Below, piece after piece: positions 51,347 through 60,227 of a stretch of DNA of 64,000 nucleotides; the stretch's first letter is position 1; each line of letters opens with the position of its first letter. Below the pieces are notes generated by a model. That model saw only the letters and a list, made by a program, of their open reading frames with translations, was not told where the DNA came from and did not search any database. A program made the translations under genes and the position numbers. The DNA is from Bacteroidota bacterium (GTDB taxonomy: Bacteria; Bacteroidota; Bacteroidia; Palsa-948): positions 54,249-118,248 of the forward strand of contig JACQAL010000060.1 in assembly GCA_016195025.1 (NCBI GenBank), in the 5' to 3' direction.

Positions 51347-54300
51347 ATGAAAAAAACTATTCTTCTTTTCCTTTTTAATTTTTCCTTTTTAATTTTTAAT
51401 TTCTCCCAGGTGTACCGCTCCGCTGCAAATTCCTATTACTGGAAAAACCGTAAGCCCTTCGAAGGTTACTGGCAGCAGGATGTGCATTATAAAATTTTTG
51501 CGAAGGTGGATGAGAAGACCGATATTGTGAGCGGCAACGAAGAACTCACGTACTACAATAATTCTCCCGACACGCTTCGCTTTGTTTATTTTCATTTATA
51601 CCAGAATGCTTTTCAGCCGGGTTCTTACTTTGATAAGATGACGAAAGAAAACGGAGTGAAACCAAAATACGGTCATTACGAAGCGCAGGGGAAAAATGAA
51701 GTAATCGAAAATCTTTTTGTGGGCAGCGAGCCCGCGAAGATGGAACTCGACAACACGATTCTGAAAGTTTATTTGCCCGAGCCGCTTTTGCCGAATGATT
51801 CAGATAAATTCCAGATTGTTTTTAAATCCTATTTTGATTCGGGCACGCAGCGCAGAAGAATGAAAATGTTTAACAGTTTTCCAAACAAACATTACGATGG
51901 CGTGCATTGGTATCCGCGCTTATGCGTTTACGATAGAAAATTCGGATGGGAAACCGACCAGCACATGGAAAAAGAATTTTACGGTGACTTCGGAACGTAT
52001 GATGTGGAAGTGAACTTCGCAAACAATTATATTGTGGAAGCTACAGGGGATTTGCTGAACCGCAGCGAAGTTCTTCCCGATGAACTCAGAAAAAAATTAG
52101 ACATCAGCAATTTTAAATCGAAGCCGATGTTCTCTGCGCCTTCGGTAATTATTCCGTATGACTCCACAGAAAAATCGCGCAAGACGTGGAAGTATCACGC
52201 CATCAACGTTCACGATTTTGCTTTCACTGCCGACCCGACTTACAGAATCGGTGAATCGGAATGGAACGGAATAAAATGTATCGCGCTCGCACAAGAGGGT
52301 GTTGCTGCGCGCTGGCAGAATGCTGCCGATTACACAGCGAAAATTATTAAAACCTATTCGGAAGATTTCGGAATGTACGCGTATCCGAAAATGGTGGTTG
52401 CCGATGCGCGCGATGGAATGGAATATCCCATGCTCACGCTCGATGGCGGCTGGGATCCGAACTACCGCGATTTATTTACGCACGAAGTCGGGCATAATTG
52501 GTTTTTCGGAATGGTGGGAACAAATGAAACCTACCGCGCGTTTATGGACGAGGGCTTCACGCAGTTTCTCACTTGCTGGAGTTATGAAAAAATTGACGGG
52601 CAAAAAAGAATTCAAACTCCGTCCGCTTCAAAATATGTGGAACGGTTTTCAAATACGGATTACGTACGCAACTCAGAAGTTTATCTTCCTTACATGATTG
52701 ACGCCATTCACGGGGAAGAAACAAATATCAGCCGCCACTCGAATGATTTCAACACCGCGCTTCGTCATGGTGGCGGATACAGACAAGTTTATTTTAAAAC
52801 TGCTGTTATGCTTTACAATCTTCAATATGTTTTGGGCGATGAATTATTTCTGAAAGCCATGCAGCATTACGTGAGCCAGTGGAAAATTGCGCATCCGTAT
52901 CCGGAAGATTTCCGCAACTCAATTATTCAGTTCACGCACGTGGACTTGAATTGGTTTTTTGATGAGTGGCTGGAAACATCCAAGACGATTGACTATGAAA
53001 TTGAATCCGTGAAGCAAACAAAAAATCCCGGAGAATATAAAATTACGTTCGAGCGGGAAGGACAATTGCAAATGCCTATTGACTTTGTTGTGATTGCAAA
53101 AAATGATTCCGTTCATAAGTTTCATATTCCGAATACATGGTTCGTGAAGAAAACAGACGCAACTGTTTTGCCGAAATGGTATGGCTGGGATAAAATTCAA
53201 CCAACTTACGAAGCCGTTGTGAAAATTCCTTCGGGCATCAAGCAGGTGATTATTGACCCGAGCGAGCGACTTGCCGATGTGGACATGCGCAACAATAAAT
53301 TTCCCATGGAGGTTTCTTACAACTTCGATTCAAAAATTAATAATCCTCCCGACTGGACGCAGTATGAAGTTTTCACCCGCCCCGATGTGTGGTATAATTC
53401 ATTTGATGGCGTGAAAGCCGGAATTCACATCAACGGAAATTTTATGAACTACTACGATGCGTTTGACGCAAACTTCTGGATTAACTCCGGGCTTGCGCAG
53501 GGAAAAGTTGATTCTACCATCAGCAGAAATGCATTCAACAATGTTTCTTACCGGTTGAATTATAAAACTTCCACAGACAAGTTTGTGAAAAATTCTTCCG
53601 TGAATATTTCTATAAAACATCTGGACGGACTGAATGCTTACTCCGCAGGTTTTGAAAAGCGCGATAAAAATAATCTGAACCGCGTGTATGGGTTTTTCAA
53701 ATCCATGATTCGCCAGCGCTACGAAGACCGCGCGTATCTTTTATTCCCCGATGAATGGGATAACGGAATGCTGAACAACACCATCAATCTTGGCTATGAG
53801 CATAATTACAATTATAGTTGGGGAACAGGAAAAATAAATCTAGACTTGCGTTCTTCAACCTTAATGAGTGATTACGATTATGCGAACGCGCATTTAACCG
53901 TTGTAAATAAAAATCGTCTCGGAAAAAAATTAAACTGGAACACGCGCTTCTTTGTTCAGTATGGAACAGGAAAAAATTCTCCGAAGGAATCCGCGCTTTA
54001 TCTCGCAGGCGCAAACCCGGAAGAATTGATGGAAAATAAATTCACGCGCTCGCGCGGATTTTTTCCCGATGAGTGGATGGGGTATGGCGCAAACGTAAAT
54101 CATTTTCAGATGGGAGGAGGATTAAACCTGCGCGGATACGCGGGTTATCTTGCTCCGCAGGAAGATGCAAACGGAAATATAAAATTTGTTTACCGCGGAA
54201 ATTCGGGAGCAGCGTTCAACACCGAACTGGAGTTTGACCAATTGTTCAAATTCATTCACATCACCGATCAGAACGGAATTATCAAATGGGCGCAGAAAAC

Positions 54301-54559
54301 TTTTAAGTTGAACACGTATTTGTTTGGAGACGTTGGCGTGCTGAATTATAATTCTTCGTCTGAGAATTTAAAACTTGCCGACTTCCGCGCAGATGCGGGC
54401 GCAGGCGCAGCGCTCACCATAAAAAAATGGGGACCGCTTCAAAAAGTTGACCCGCTCACCATTCGCTTCGATTCTCCGTTCTTCTTAAACAGAATTCCTG
54501 CCGTGGAAACAAATTACACTGCGTTCAGATGGATGATTGGGGTGAGCAGAACTTTTTAA
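51347..54559 (+). CDS. M1 family metallopeptidase with Omp85-like C-terminal barrel
   Basis: A 1070-residue exported protein. After a signal peptide (about 1-22, ending near S-Q) comes an M1 aminopeptidase-like unit: the GMEYP exopeptidase-like motif at 357-361, zinc ligands in HEVGH (379-383) and the third ligand E402 in FMDEGF. From about 660 the sequence changes to beta-barrel style, with LRGY at 928-931, LFGDVGVLNY, ADAGAGAALTIKKW, LTIRFDSPFFLN and a terminal phenylalanine. This is the pattern of Omp85-type surface-antigen domains. The whole would be an outer-membrane-anchored protease. The peptidase half is sure; the barrel call is by motif. Confidence 0.85.
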   Translation: MKKTILLFLFNFSFLIFNFSQVYRSAANSYYWKNRKPFEGYWQQDVHYKIFAKVDEKTDIVSGNEELTYYNNSPDTLRFVYFHLYQNAFQPGSYFDKMTKENGVKPKYGHYEAQGKNEVIENLFVGSEPAKMELDNTILKVYLPEPLLPNDSDKFQIVFKSYFDSGTQRRRMKMFNSFPNKHYDGVHWYPRLCVYDRKFGWETDQHMEKEFYGDFGTYDVEVNFANNYIVEATGDLLNRSEVLPDELRKKLDISNFKSKPMFSAPSVIIPYDSTEKSRKTWKYHAINVHDFAFTADPTYRIGESEWNGIKCIALAQEGVAARWQNAADYTAKIIKTYSEDFGMYAYPKMVVADARDGMEYPMLTLDGGWDPNYRDLFTHEVGHNWFFGMVGTNETYRAFMDEGFTQFLTCWSYEKIDGQKRIQTPSASKYVERFSNTDYVRNSEVYLPYMIDAIHGEETNISRHSNDFNTALRHGGGYRQVYFKTAVMLYNLQYVLGDELFLKAMQHYVSQWKIAHPYPEDFRNSIIQFTHVDLNWFFDEWLETSKTIDYEIESVKQTKNPGEYKITFEREGQLQMPIDFVVIAKNDSVHKFHIPNTWFVKKTDATVLPKWYGWDKIQPTYEAVVKIPSGIKQVIIDPSERLADVDMRNNKFPMEVSYNFDSKINNPPDWTQYEVFTRPDVWYNSFDGVKAGIHINGNFMNYYDAFDANFWINSGLAQGKVDSTISRNAFNNVSYRLNYKTSTDKFVKNSSVNISIKHLDGLNAYSAGFEKRDKNNLNRVYGFFKSMIRQRYEDRAYLLFPDEWDNGMLNNTINLGYEHNYNYSWGTGKINLDLRSSTLMSDYDYANAHLTVVNKNRLGKKLNWNTRFFVQYGTGKNSPKESALYLAGANPEELMENKFTRSRGFFPDEWMGYGANVNHFQMGGGLNLRGYAGYLAPQEDANGNIKFVYRGNSGAAFNTELEFDQLFKFIHITDQNGIIKWAQKTFKLNTYLFGDVGVLNYNSSSENLKLADFRADAGAGAALTIKKWGPLQKVDPLTIRFDSPFFLNRIPAVETNYTAFRWMIGVSRTF

Positions 54560-55038
54560 TTCATCTTCTTCAACTGCGTTCCGTACATAATAATAAAAGC
54601 GGCAGTAAAGATTGCGTTGATTCCAACTGCGAGAATGGAAAGCCAATTTACTCCCATAAAAACAAATGGCATGAGTGTCCAGAGAATTTGCGCGGTGGTA
54701 TAAAAAAGAAATCCCGCTTTCTTAACATTCCACATCATCCAAACGCCAATCACACTCATAGTAGCAAGTAATATCGTAGAGAGAATCATCACCGTCCAGT
54801 GCTGCGACATCCGCTCAAGCATTGCCATAATATCATTCATCATTCCGGAAAGTGCGGGCGGAGCATTGGAGTAATCATTCATGCTTTGCGTCTGCTTTAT
54901 GATTTCAATATAGGTCTCCATGAAGTTCGGCATTAACAGAGAAGGAATATTGAAAAGAATATTCAATCCTCCGTTTATAAAACTTAAAATGCAAAGCACT
55001 GTGAGAAAAGTGCTGCGTTGGTTGGGAATTGTTTCCAT
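54556..55038 (-). CDS. Hypothetical membrane protein
   Basis: A 160-residue protein with four predicted helices: LTVLCILSFINGGLNILF, WTVMILSTILLATMSVIGVWMMW, AGFLFYTTAQILWTLMPFVFM and WLSILAVGINAIFTAAFIIMY. The loop between helices 1 and 2 is rich in Met, Asn and Ser. I recognise it as a type often seen in Bacteroidota but without a function. It lies just downstream of the chalcone isomerase-like gene on the same strand (gap nine bases), and overlaps the M1 gene end by four bases. Confidence 0.78.
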   Translation of the reverse strand: METIPNQRSTFLTVLCILSFINGGLNILFNIPSLLMPNFMETYIEIIKQTQSMNDYSNAPPALSGMMNDIMAMLERMSQHWTVMILSTILLATMSVIGVWMMWNVKKAGFLFYTTAQILWTLMPFVFMGVNWLSILAVGINAIFTAAFIIMYGTQLKKMN

Positions 55039-55047
55039 GAGAATTTT

Positions 55048-55611
55048 TTATTTGGAACTGAGTAATTCTTCTTTCAGATTTTCCTGCACAGGTTCTTTTC
55101 CCAGCCAAATTCCGAAAACAGCTTTCTTGAAATCAAGTCCGTCAATTTCTGCTTTTGATTTTCCGTTTTTGTAAATGGAAACTTTTTCTCCTGTGTAAAC
55201 AATGTCAAACACATCGGTCTTTTTTATTTCTTCGCTGAAGGCGCTTTTGAATTTTGCAATCTGGTCTGAGAATTTTTCCGGATGCCCGTCCGTTGATTTT
55301 TTAAAACCTTCATCCACCGCTTCCGTCATTCTTGAACTTGTAATCAACCCCGATACAATGCAAATGCGGATTGCCATGGAAGAATTCGCGTCAATAATTT
55401 TTTGCGCGTCTTTATTTTTCTCTGTAAGATAAAGACCCGCCACGTACATATCCATCCAGAATTTTTCACGCGTGCCGCCACCGTTCAGAACCAGTTTATC
55501 TTTTCCGGCAGTGTAGGTATCGGAAAAAATTATTCCATTTATTTTTGTCTGCGCTTGTGCAAAGAAAGAAAGGACTAATAAAATTCCGAAGAAAAAAGAT
55601 TTTAGTTTCAT
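55048..55611 (-). CDS. Chalcone isomerase family protein
   Basis: A 187-residue exported protein: signal MKLKSFFFGILLVLSFFAQA, cleaved before Q. The mature part has the chalcone-isomerase-like fold pattern: LNGGGTREKFWMDMYVAGLYL, MAIRICIVSGLITSSRMTEAVDEGF and AVFGIWLGKEPVQENLKEELL. Bacterial members do not make flavonoids and may bind fatty acids. It is divergent from pfkA with an 85-base gap and probably co-transcribed with the small membrane protein downstream. Confidence 0.87.
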   Translation of the reverse strand: MKLKSFFFGILLVLSFFAQAQTKINGIIFSDTYTAGKDKLVLNGGGTREKFWMDMYVAGLYLTEKNKDAQKIIDANSSMAIRICIVSGLITSSRMTEAVDEGFKKSTDGHPEKFSDQIAKFKSAFSEEIKKTDVFDIVYTGEKVSIYKNGKSKAEIDGLDFKKAVFGIWLGKEPVQENLKEELLSSK

Positions 55612-55696
55612 GGTGGTATGATTGTTTAAGCAAAAATAGAAAAACTGCCATACAATTTGATTCGTAAATTCGTAAAAGATTCGTTATCCGTACCCC

Positions 55697-56665
55697 ATGA
55701 AGAAGATTGCCGTATTCACTTCCGGAGGCGATGCGCCCGGCATGAACGCCTGCATCCGCGCGGTGGTGCGCACTGCCATCTTTCATAAACTCGAAGTGGC
55801 TGGAATCACGCGCGGCTTCGATGGAATGATAAACAATGAATTCATTCCGCTGCAAACAAAATCGGTGGCGAATATTATTCAGCGCGGAGGAACCATTCTG
55901 AAAACCGCACGCAGCGAAGAATTTTTAAAACTTGATGGAAGAAAAAAAGCAAAAGCCAATCTTGAGAAGAATGAAATTGATGGCGTAGTGGCAATTGGCG
56001 GTGACGGAACTTTTCGCGGAGCTCTTGAGTTCTCTAAGATTTGTTCAATTCCTTTTGTCGGCTGCCCGGGAACAATTGATAACGATTTGTACGGCACAGA
56101 TTTTACGATTGGCTATGACACCGCGATTAATACGGTCATAGAAGCCGTAGATAAAATCCGCGATACCGCGGAAAGTCACGATAGATTATTTTTTGTGGAA
56201 GTGATGGGAAGAGATGCAGGGCTGATTGCGCTGCGCAGCGGAATCGGTTCGGGCGCGGAAGCCATTTTAATTTCGGAAGCGAAAACGGACTTCAACAAAC
56301 TTATCAAGCATCTTAAAGAAGGAAGAAAAGACAAGCACTCAAAAATTGTTATTGTTTCAGAGCAAAAAGGAACAGGAAGTGTTTTGAAAATTGCAGAGAA
56401 AGTGAAAAAAGAAATTTCTTCTTATGACATTCGCGTTTCGGTACTAGGGCATATTCAGCGTGGAGGAAATCCATCGTGCATGGACAGGGTAATTTCATCG
56501 CGCATGGGATTCACGGCAACAGAAGCATTGCTCGAAGGAAAAAAAAGCGTGATGATTGGAATCATCAACAATAAAATTGTTTACACCCCTTTCAAAAAAG
56601 CGGTGAAGCACTTAACAGGAATTCAGCCGGATTTGGAAAAGATGATGCGCATACTCGCGCTGTGA
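55697..56665 (+). CDS. pfkA: ATP-dependent 6-phosphofructokinase
   Basis: The key glycolytic kinase that makes fructose-1,6-bisphosphate, 322 residues. The ATP site is GGDAPGMN (10-17) and GGDGTFRGA (101-109); the catalytic region is PGTIDND (124-130) with D128 as base. MGRDAGLIAL and HIQRGGNPSCMDR bind the sugar phosphate. The glycine after GGDG favours ATP over pyrophosphate as donor. It stands alone, with class I aldolase 6 kb downstream. Confidence 0.96.
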   Translation: MKKIAVFTSGGDAPGMNACIRAVVRTAIFHKLEVAGITRGFDGMINNEFIPLQTKSVANIIQRGGTILKTARSEEFLKLDGRKKAKANLEKNEIDGVVAIGGDGTFRGALEFSKICSIPFVGCPGTIDNDLYGTDFTIGYDTAINTVIEAVDKIRDTAESHDRLFFVEVMGRDAGLIALRSGIGSGAEAILISEAKTDFNKLIKHLKEGRKDKHSKIVIVSEQKGTGSVLKIAEKVKKEISSYDIRVSVLGHIQRGGNPSCMDRVISSRMGFTATEALLEGKKSVMIGIINNKIVYTPFKKAVKHLTGIQPDLEKMMRILAL

Positions 56666-56666
56666 A

Positions 56667-56918
56667 TCAATACGCTTTTTCTGCAGCCGCTCCCGTTTTT
56701 TCTCGCGCCCATTCGTGGAAAGGAATCAATTCGTGCGAAAGAAATTCCCATTTGCAGTTGCCGCCCGAAAGTTCTTTCAGCAGCGGCTCTGTATTTTTTC
56801 CGAATGAAAAACCTTTGCGCTCCGCCCTGCTTAATGCGTGCAGGATGACGGCATGGCGCGGGTTTGCTCTTTGCTTATTGCGCTGAAGAAATTTTTTTAA
56901 ACTCTTCACTTCCCGCAT
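56667..56918 (-). CDS. Small hypothetical protein
   Basis: An 83-residue basic protein, starting at ATG 56918, which overlaps the end of the upstream gene by 13 bases. It reads MREVKSLKKFLQRNKQRANPRHAVILHALSR, then FSFGKNTEPLLKELSGGNCKWEFLSHELIPFHEWAREK. No signal peptide or family is visible. The opposite-strand frame over the same DNA is poorer in protein-like composition. It may be a separate gene or a displaced C-terminal part of the upstream protein. Confidence 0.5.
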   Translation of the reverse strand: MREVKSLKKFLQRNKQRANPRHAVILHALSRAERKGFSFGKNTEPLLKELSGGNCKWEFLSHELIPFHEWAREKTGAAAEKAY

Positions 56919-57676
56919 GGCTTCATGGCTTTGTAATTTTTACCGCGCATGAATGAATACAACTCAAAAAACTTAAGATAGTACTTTACAGAATCTGATT
57001 TTGTTTTCTCCGCCAGCAGGTTGAGTTCGCGGATTGCTTTTTTCAGAAACGCATTTACCTTTTGTTCGCCCGCGGCATTTTTTTCTGAAACAAAAATCAG
57101 TTTATAGTAATAGTCATTTGCTTTTGCTTGCGCACGCTCGCATTCCTTATAAAATTCCGCTTTGGAAACAATTTTAGTAAACTCTTTCTCGCCTTCCCTG
57201 AAAGCATACCTCCATTTTTTAATGTCAAGATGTTCTGCGAGCGCTCCGTATAATTCATATTTCCTGCACTCGGCAATAATGTCATCAATCAGTTCGCGGG
57301 CAATTACAAGTTTGGTGTTTGAAAAATAGAGCAGGCGTGACTGGATGGATTTCTTTTTCACGCGGAAGGCGGCATAATCCAACTCATCGAGTTTTTCTTT
57401 TTTCTCTTCGTTGAGTTCAATGCAAAGGGCATCGAGGATTTTTGTTTTCAGCCGGTACTGAAGTTTGCGGAGGGGTTCTTCTTTTTCCCAAGCGGTTCCG
57501 TATAAATAAATGCAGGAGTCCTTTTCCGAAGGGCATTCTTTTTTCTGCAGCAGGTAATCAAAAAGTTTAGAGGCGAAGGTTTCGTCCCGTTCGGGGCATA
57601 AAAAGTTCAGGTAGGTTTTTACAACGCCTATTTCCCCGCCCGATAAATTATGCGCCAACTCATAAAGTGAATTCAT
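56906..57676 (-). CDS. Hypothetical protein, helical
   Basis: A 256-residue soluble protein starting at ATG 57676 (MNSLYELAHNLSGGEIGVVKTYLNFL); a longer frame adds nine residues. It is almost entirely helical and charged, with ARELIDDIIAECRKYELYGALAEHLDIKKWRYAFREG and FFELYSFMRGKNYKAM, which looks like TPR- or HEAT-type helical pairs. It ends abruptly at KPCGK in overlap with the small gene, and similar proteins I recall are longer, so it may be C-terminally truncated. Function unknown. Confidence 0.65.
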   Translation of the reverse strand: MNSLYELAHNLSGGEIGVVKTYLNFLCPERDETFASKLFDYLLQKKECPSEKDSCIYLYGTAWEKEEPLRKLQYRLKTKILDALCIELNEEKKEKLDELDYAAFRVKKKSIQSRLLYFSNTKLVIARELIDDIIAECRKYELYGALAEHLDIKKWRYAFREGEKEFTKIVSKAEFYKECERAQAKANDYYYKLIFVSEKNAAGEQKVNAFLKKAIRELNLLAEKTKSDSVKYYLKFFELYSFMRGKNYKAMKPCGK

Positions 57677-57833
57677 GCAGCAGTAAGTTAAGGGGACATT
57701 CAAAGATGAATATTATTAACAATATATTGATAAATAACAGAATCTTTTTAAGGAATAAGGAAAATAAGGGCATAGGGTATACGGGATTCAGCTGTGATGG
57801 AATTTTTTTCTCCCATTCTTCCATCCTTCCTTT

Positions 57834-58553
57834 TTACTCCGCCCTCCAGTCAATCTCTTCCATTCCTTCGTGCCTGAGAAACTCATTTGCTTTCGAAAAA
57901 TGTTTGCATCCAAAAAATCCTGAATGAACAGAGAAAGGCGAAGGGTGGGGCGCTTTCAGAACATGATGCTTGGATTTGTCTATCAGAATTTCTTTCGCCT
58001 GCGCAAATCTTCCCCAGAGAAGAAACACCAGTCCTTTTCTTTTTTCTGAAAGCGCGCGAATGGCGGCATCTGTAAAATTTTCCCAGCCCTGCTTTTGGTG
58101 AGAGCCGGCTTGGTTTGCGCGCACGGTTAGTGTGGCGTTCAATAATAATACTCCTTGCTTTGCCCAATTCTCAAGGTTGCCTGTTTTCGGAATGGGAATC
58201 CCCAAATCATCGTGCAGTTCTTTGAAAATATTCTGAAGCGAAGGTGGCTGCTGAATTCCATGGCTCACTGAAAAGCATAACCCATTTGCCTGCCCTTGCC
58301 CGTGATAAGGGTCTTGCCCGAGAATAACCACCTTTACCTTATTAAAAGGCGTATCATTGAAACAAGCAAAAATTTTTGATGCGGGAGGATAAATAATATG
58401 CTTTTTTTTCTCTTCAACAAGAAATTCTTTTAATATTTTGAAATAATCACTCTTAAATTCTTCCTGAAGAACTTCTTTCCATGATTCTTCAATAACAGGG
58501 TTTATTTTGTTGTTAATATTTTCTTTACTATTTATTGAAACCTTTTCTTCCAT
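57834..58553 (-). CDS. ung: Uracil-DNA glycosylase
   Basis: A base-excision repair enzyme that removes uracil from DNA, 239 residues. The water-activating motif GQDPYHGQGQANGLCFSV has D81, and the DNA-intercalation motif HPSPFSVHSGF has H204. LLLNATLTVRANQAGSHQKQGWE is the uracil-recognition loop. A 13-residue polar N-terminus precedes the conserved domain. Upstream on the coding strand, TAATTTTG (58572-58579) matches the -7 consensus. Confidence 0.96.
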   Translation of the reverse strand: MEEKVSINSKENINNKINPVIEESWKEVLQEEFKSDYFKILKEFLVEEKKKHIIYPPASKIFACFNDTPFNKVKVVILGQDPYHGQGQANGLCFSVSHGIQQPPSLQNIFKELHDDLGIPIPKTGNLENWAKQGVLLLNATLTVRANQAGSHQKQGWENFTDAAIRALSEKRKGLVFLLWGRFAQAKEILIDKSKHHVLKAPHPSPFSVHSGFFGCKHFSKANEFLRHEGMEEIDWRAE

Positions 58554-58620
58554 ATTGCCGTATTAGCAGGGCAAAATTAACAACAAGTTATTTCTGTTAG
58601 TAAAAATGAAGACAAAACTT

Positions 58621-58651
58621 TTTGCCTATTTCCAGGAAAACACTACTTTTG
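58621..58651 (+). promoter_or_regulatory. Consensus promoter for a small lipoprotein gene
   Basis: TTTG at 58621-58624, 19 bases, TACTTTTG at 58644-58651. It is the best Bacteroidota promoter match seen in the window. Transcription should start near 58657, giving a leader of about 70 bases before the ATG at 58731. Confidence 0.75.
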
Positions 58652-58730
58652 TTTCACAATTAAGGTTTGGTACAAAGTTTGCCTTGCGTCTGACAAACAA
58701 ATCTAAACATTAAGTAATCAAAGTTAAAAC

Positions 58731-58862
58731 ATGAAAAAATTATTCGCCCTCATTGCCACCGTAATGCTGTTTGTCATCATTCTTTCTTCCTGCAAGAGCC
58801 ACGAACTCTGCCCTGCTTACGGAAAAGCAAATGCTAAAACTCATTCCGAGAAACAGGTTTAA
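58731..58862 (+). CDS. 43-residue lipoprotein
   Basis: A very short gene between ung and osmC: MKKLFALIATVMLFVIILSS, then the lipobox cysteine (C21) and KSHELCPAYGKANAKTHSEKQV. The signal is textbook, and the mature chain is only 23 residues with a second cysteine at C26. A consensus promoter lies 80 bases upstream and a terminator hairpin 20 bases downstream, so it is a complete transcription unit. I recall tiny S-C-x-x-x-x-x-C-P lipoproteins in other Bacteroidota. No function is known. Confidence 0.75.
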   Translation: MKKLFALIATVMLFVIILSSCKSHELCPAYGKANAKTHSEKQV

Positions 58863-58882
58863 CCTTTTTAATTTATTTATCA

Positions 58883-58912
58883 CCCGCTTTCAGTAATGGA
58901 AGCGGGTTTTTT
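58883..58912 (+). terminator. Intrinsic terminator of the small lipoprotein gene
   Basis: CCCGCTTTC at 58883-58891, a six-base loop, GGAAGCGGG at 58898-58906 (one G-T pair), then six T. It overlaps the last codons of the convergent osmC gene. Confidence 0.8.
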
Positions 58913-59294
58913 GCTTTATATCAGGATGCAGACTTTTCGCAACCGGGCAATTGACGGCAGTGCGTTCCAGCAAGTCCTTTTCTTTTTGAGAATATTTGTT
59001 CGCAGGAAAAAACATATCCACATAAATTTCTGAAACCCTGCGAGGGCTTTCTGCCATCACTTTGAGAATTTCCACTTTTGTTCCATCTATATTAATATTA
59101 TTTCTTCGGGCAACAATTCCCATCACCGTGAGCATGCAGGTGCCGAGCGATGTAGCAAGCAAATCGGTAGGCGAAAATGCCTCGCCTTTTCCATTGTTAT
59201 CCACCTGGGCATCGGTAATCACCTGCTGTCCGGATTTCTGATGCGTTAAAACGGTTCGCAATTCGCCTTTATAAACAACTTCAGATGTATGCAT
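58890..59294 (-). CDS. OsmC family peroxiredoxin-like protein
   Basis: A 134-residue protein starting at ATG 59294; a longer frame from 59351 lacks homology. The two redox cysteines are in SLGTCMLTVMGIVARR and NCPVAKSLHPDIKQ. AFSPTDLLATSLGTCM is the family signature. OsmC-type enzymes reduce organic hydroperoxides with cysteine thiols. The gene is divergent from the barrel-like gene at 59371. Confidence 0.92.
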   Translation of the reverse strand: MHTSEVVYKGELRTVLTHQKSGQQVITDAQVDNNGKGEAFSPTDLLATSLGTCMLTVMGIVARRNNINIDGTKVEILKVMAESPRRVSEIYVDMFFPANKYSQKEKDLLERTAVNCPVAKSLHPDIKQKTRFHY

Positions 59295-59370
59295 TGGGTT
59301 GGTGTAATTTTTGTACTCAAAATTAAAATTATTCCGCCAGGTTTTGTACATTTGTTTAGAAGATTCAGGA

Positions 59371-60156
59371 ATGAAAAGAATTGCTCCGATATTTTTTTCG
59401 CTATTCTCCCTCGTGCTTTGCGCGCAGGATAATATTGTTTCCGGAATAAATACTCCCGTAAAACAAAATGACGATGTGCAATTGCTTTACCGCAACGAAC
59501 GCGAGTTTGGCGGTGTGCTTCATTCTTCGGGATGGGGATTTAATTACCGCAGGGGAAAGCACATTACCGGCTATAAAAAACGCACGTATGAATTTGAAAT
59601 GGTAGGGCTGCGTCATCCAAAAGAAATAAAATCGCAGGTGGGAGATTTCAGCACAAAAGGATATTTTTATGGAAAACAATTTACGGTTACACTTCTGCGT
59701 GGCGGCTATGGAATTCATAAAGTAATTGCCGGCAAAAGCGACAGGCGCGGAGTGGAATTGCGGTTGGTTACCATTGGCGGTCCGGTGCTGGCGCTTGCAA
59801 AACCTGTTTACCTCACCATCTGGTATCCGCAAGATAATTCTTCTTACGGTGACTCTAAATTTGAAAGATACGACCCGTACAATCCCATGCATAAGCCGGT
59901 TGACCAGGGAGGAAACATTGTTGGGCGCGCGTCTTATTTTCATGGCATTGGTGAAATGAATTTTTTTCCGGGCGCATTTTTCAAACTCGGGCTTAGTTTC
60001 GAGCATTCAAATGTGGATGACGATATTAAACTTTTTGAAACCGGAATTACCGTGGATGCTTTTTATAAAACTATTCCCATTATGGCTACTGCAAAAAACA
60101 ACCAGGTATATGTGAATGTTTATCTGAATATCATGTTCGGAAAGAAATGGTTTTAA
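59371..60156 (+). CDS. Hypothetical exported beta-barrel-like protein
   Basis: A 261-residue protein with the signal MKRIAPIFFSLFSLVLCA, cleaved before Q. ATG 59371 begins the signal; upstream codons are not protein-like. The mature part alternates polar and aromatic residues (LYRNEREFGGVLHSSGWGFNYRRGKHITGYKKRTYEFEMVGLRHPKEI, FFKLGLSFEHSN) and ends in KKWF, typical of outer-membrane barrels. I recognise it as conserved in Bacteroidota but without a name. A -7 box TACATTTG lies at 59347-59354. Confidence 0.8.
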   Translation: MKRIAPIFFSLFSLVLCAQDNIVSGINTPVKQNDDVQLLYRNEREFGGVLHSSGWGFNYRRGKHITGYKKRTYEFEMVGLRHPKEIKSQVGDFSTKGYFYGKQFTVTLLRGGYGIHKVIAGKSDRRGVELRLVTIGGPVLALAKPVYLTIWYPQDNSSYGDSKFERYDPYNPMHKPVDQGGNIVGRASYFHGIGEMNFFPGAFFKLGLSFEHSNVDDDIKLFETGITVDAFYKTIPIMATAKNNQVYVNVYLNIMFGKKWF

Positions 60157-60169
60157 TCTTCGAAAAATG

Positions 60170-60190
60170 TTTCATCCCTATGGGACGAAA
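60170..60190. repeat. Imperfect palindrome between two genes
   Basis: TTTCATCCC and GGGACGAAA face each other across TAT, with one mismatch. The element lies between the barrel-like gene and lipA, and could act as a terminator or be a dispersed palindrome. Confidence 0.5.
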
Positions 60191-60227
60191 TCCGAAAATT
60201 ACGAAAAGCATTTCCTAAAATTTATTT

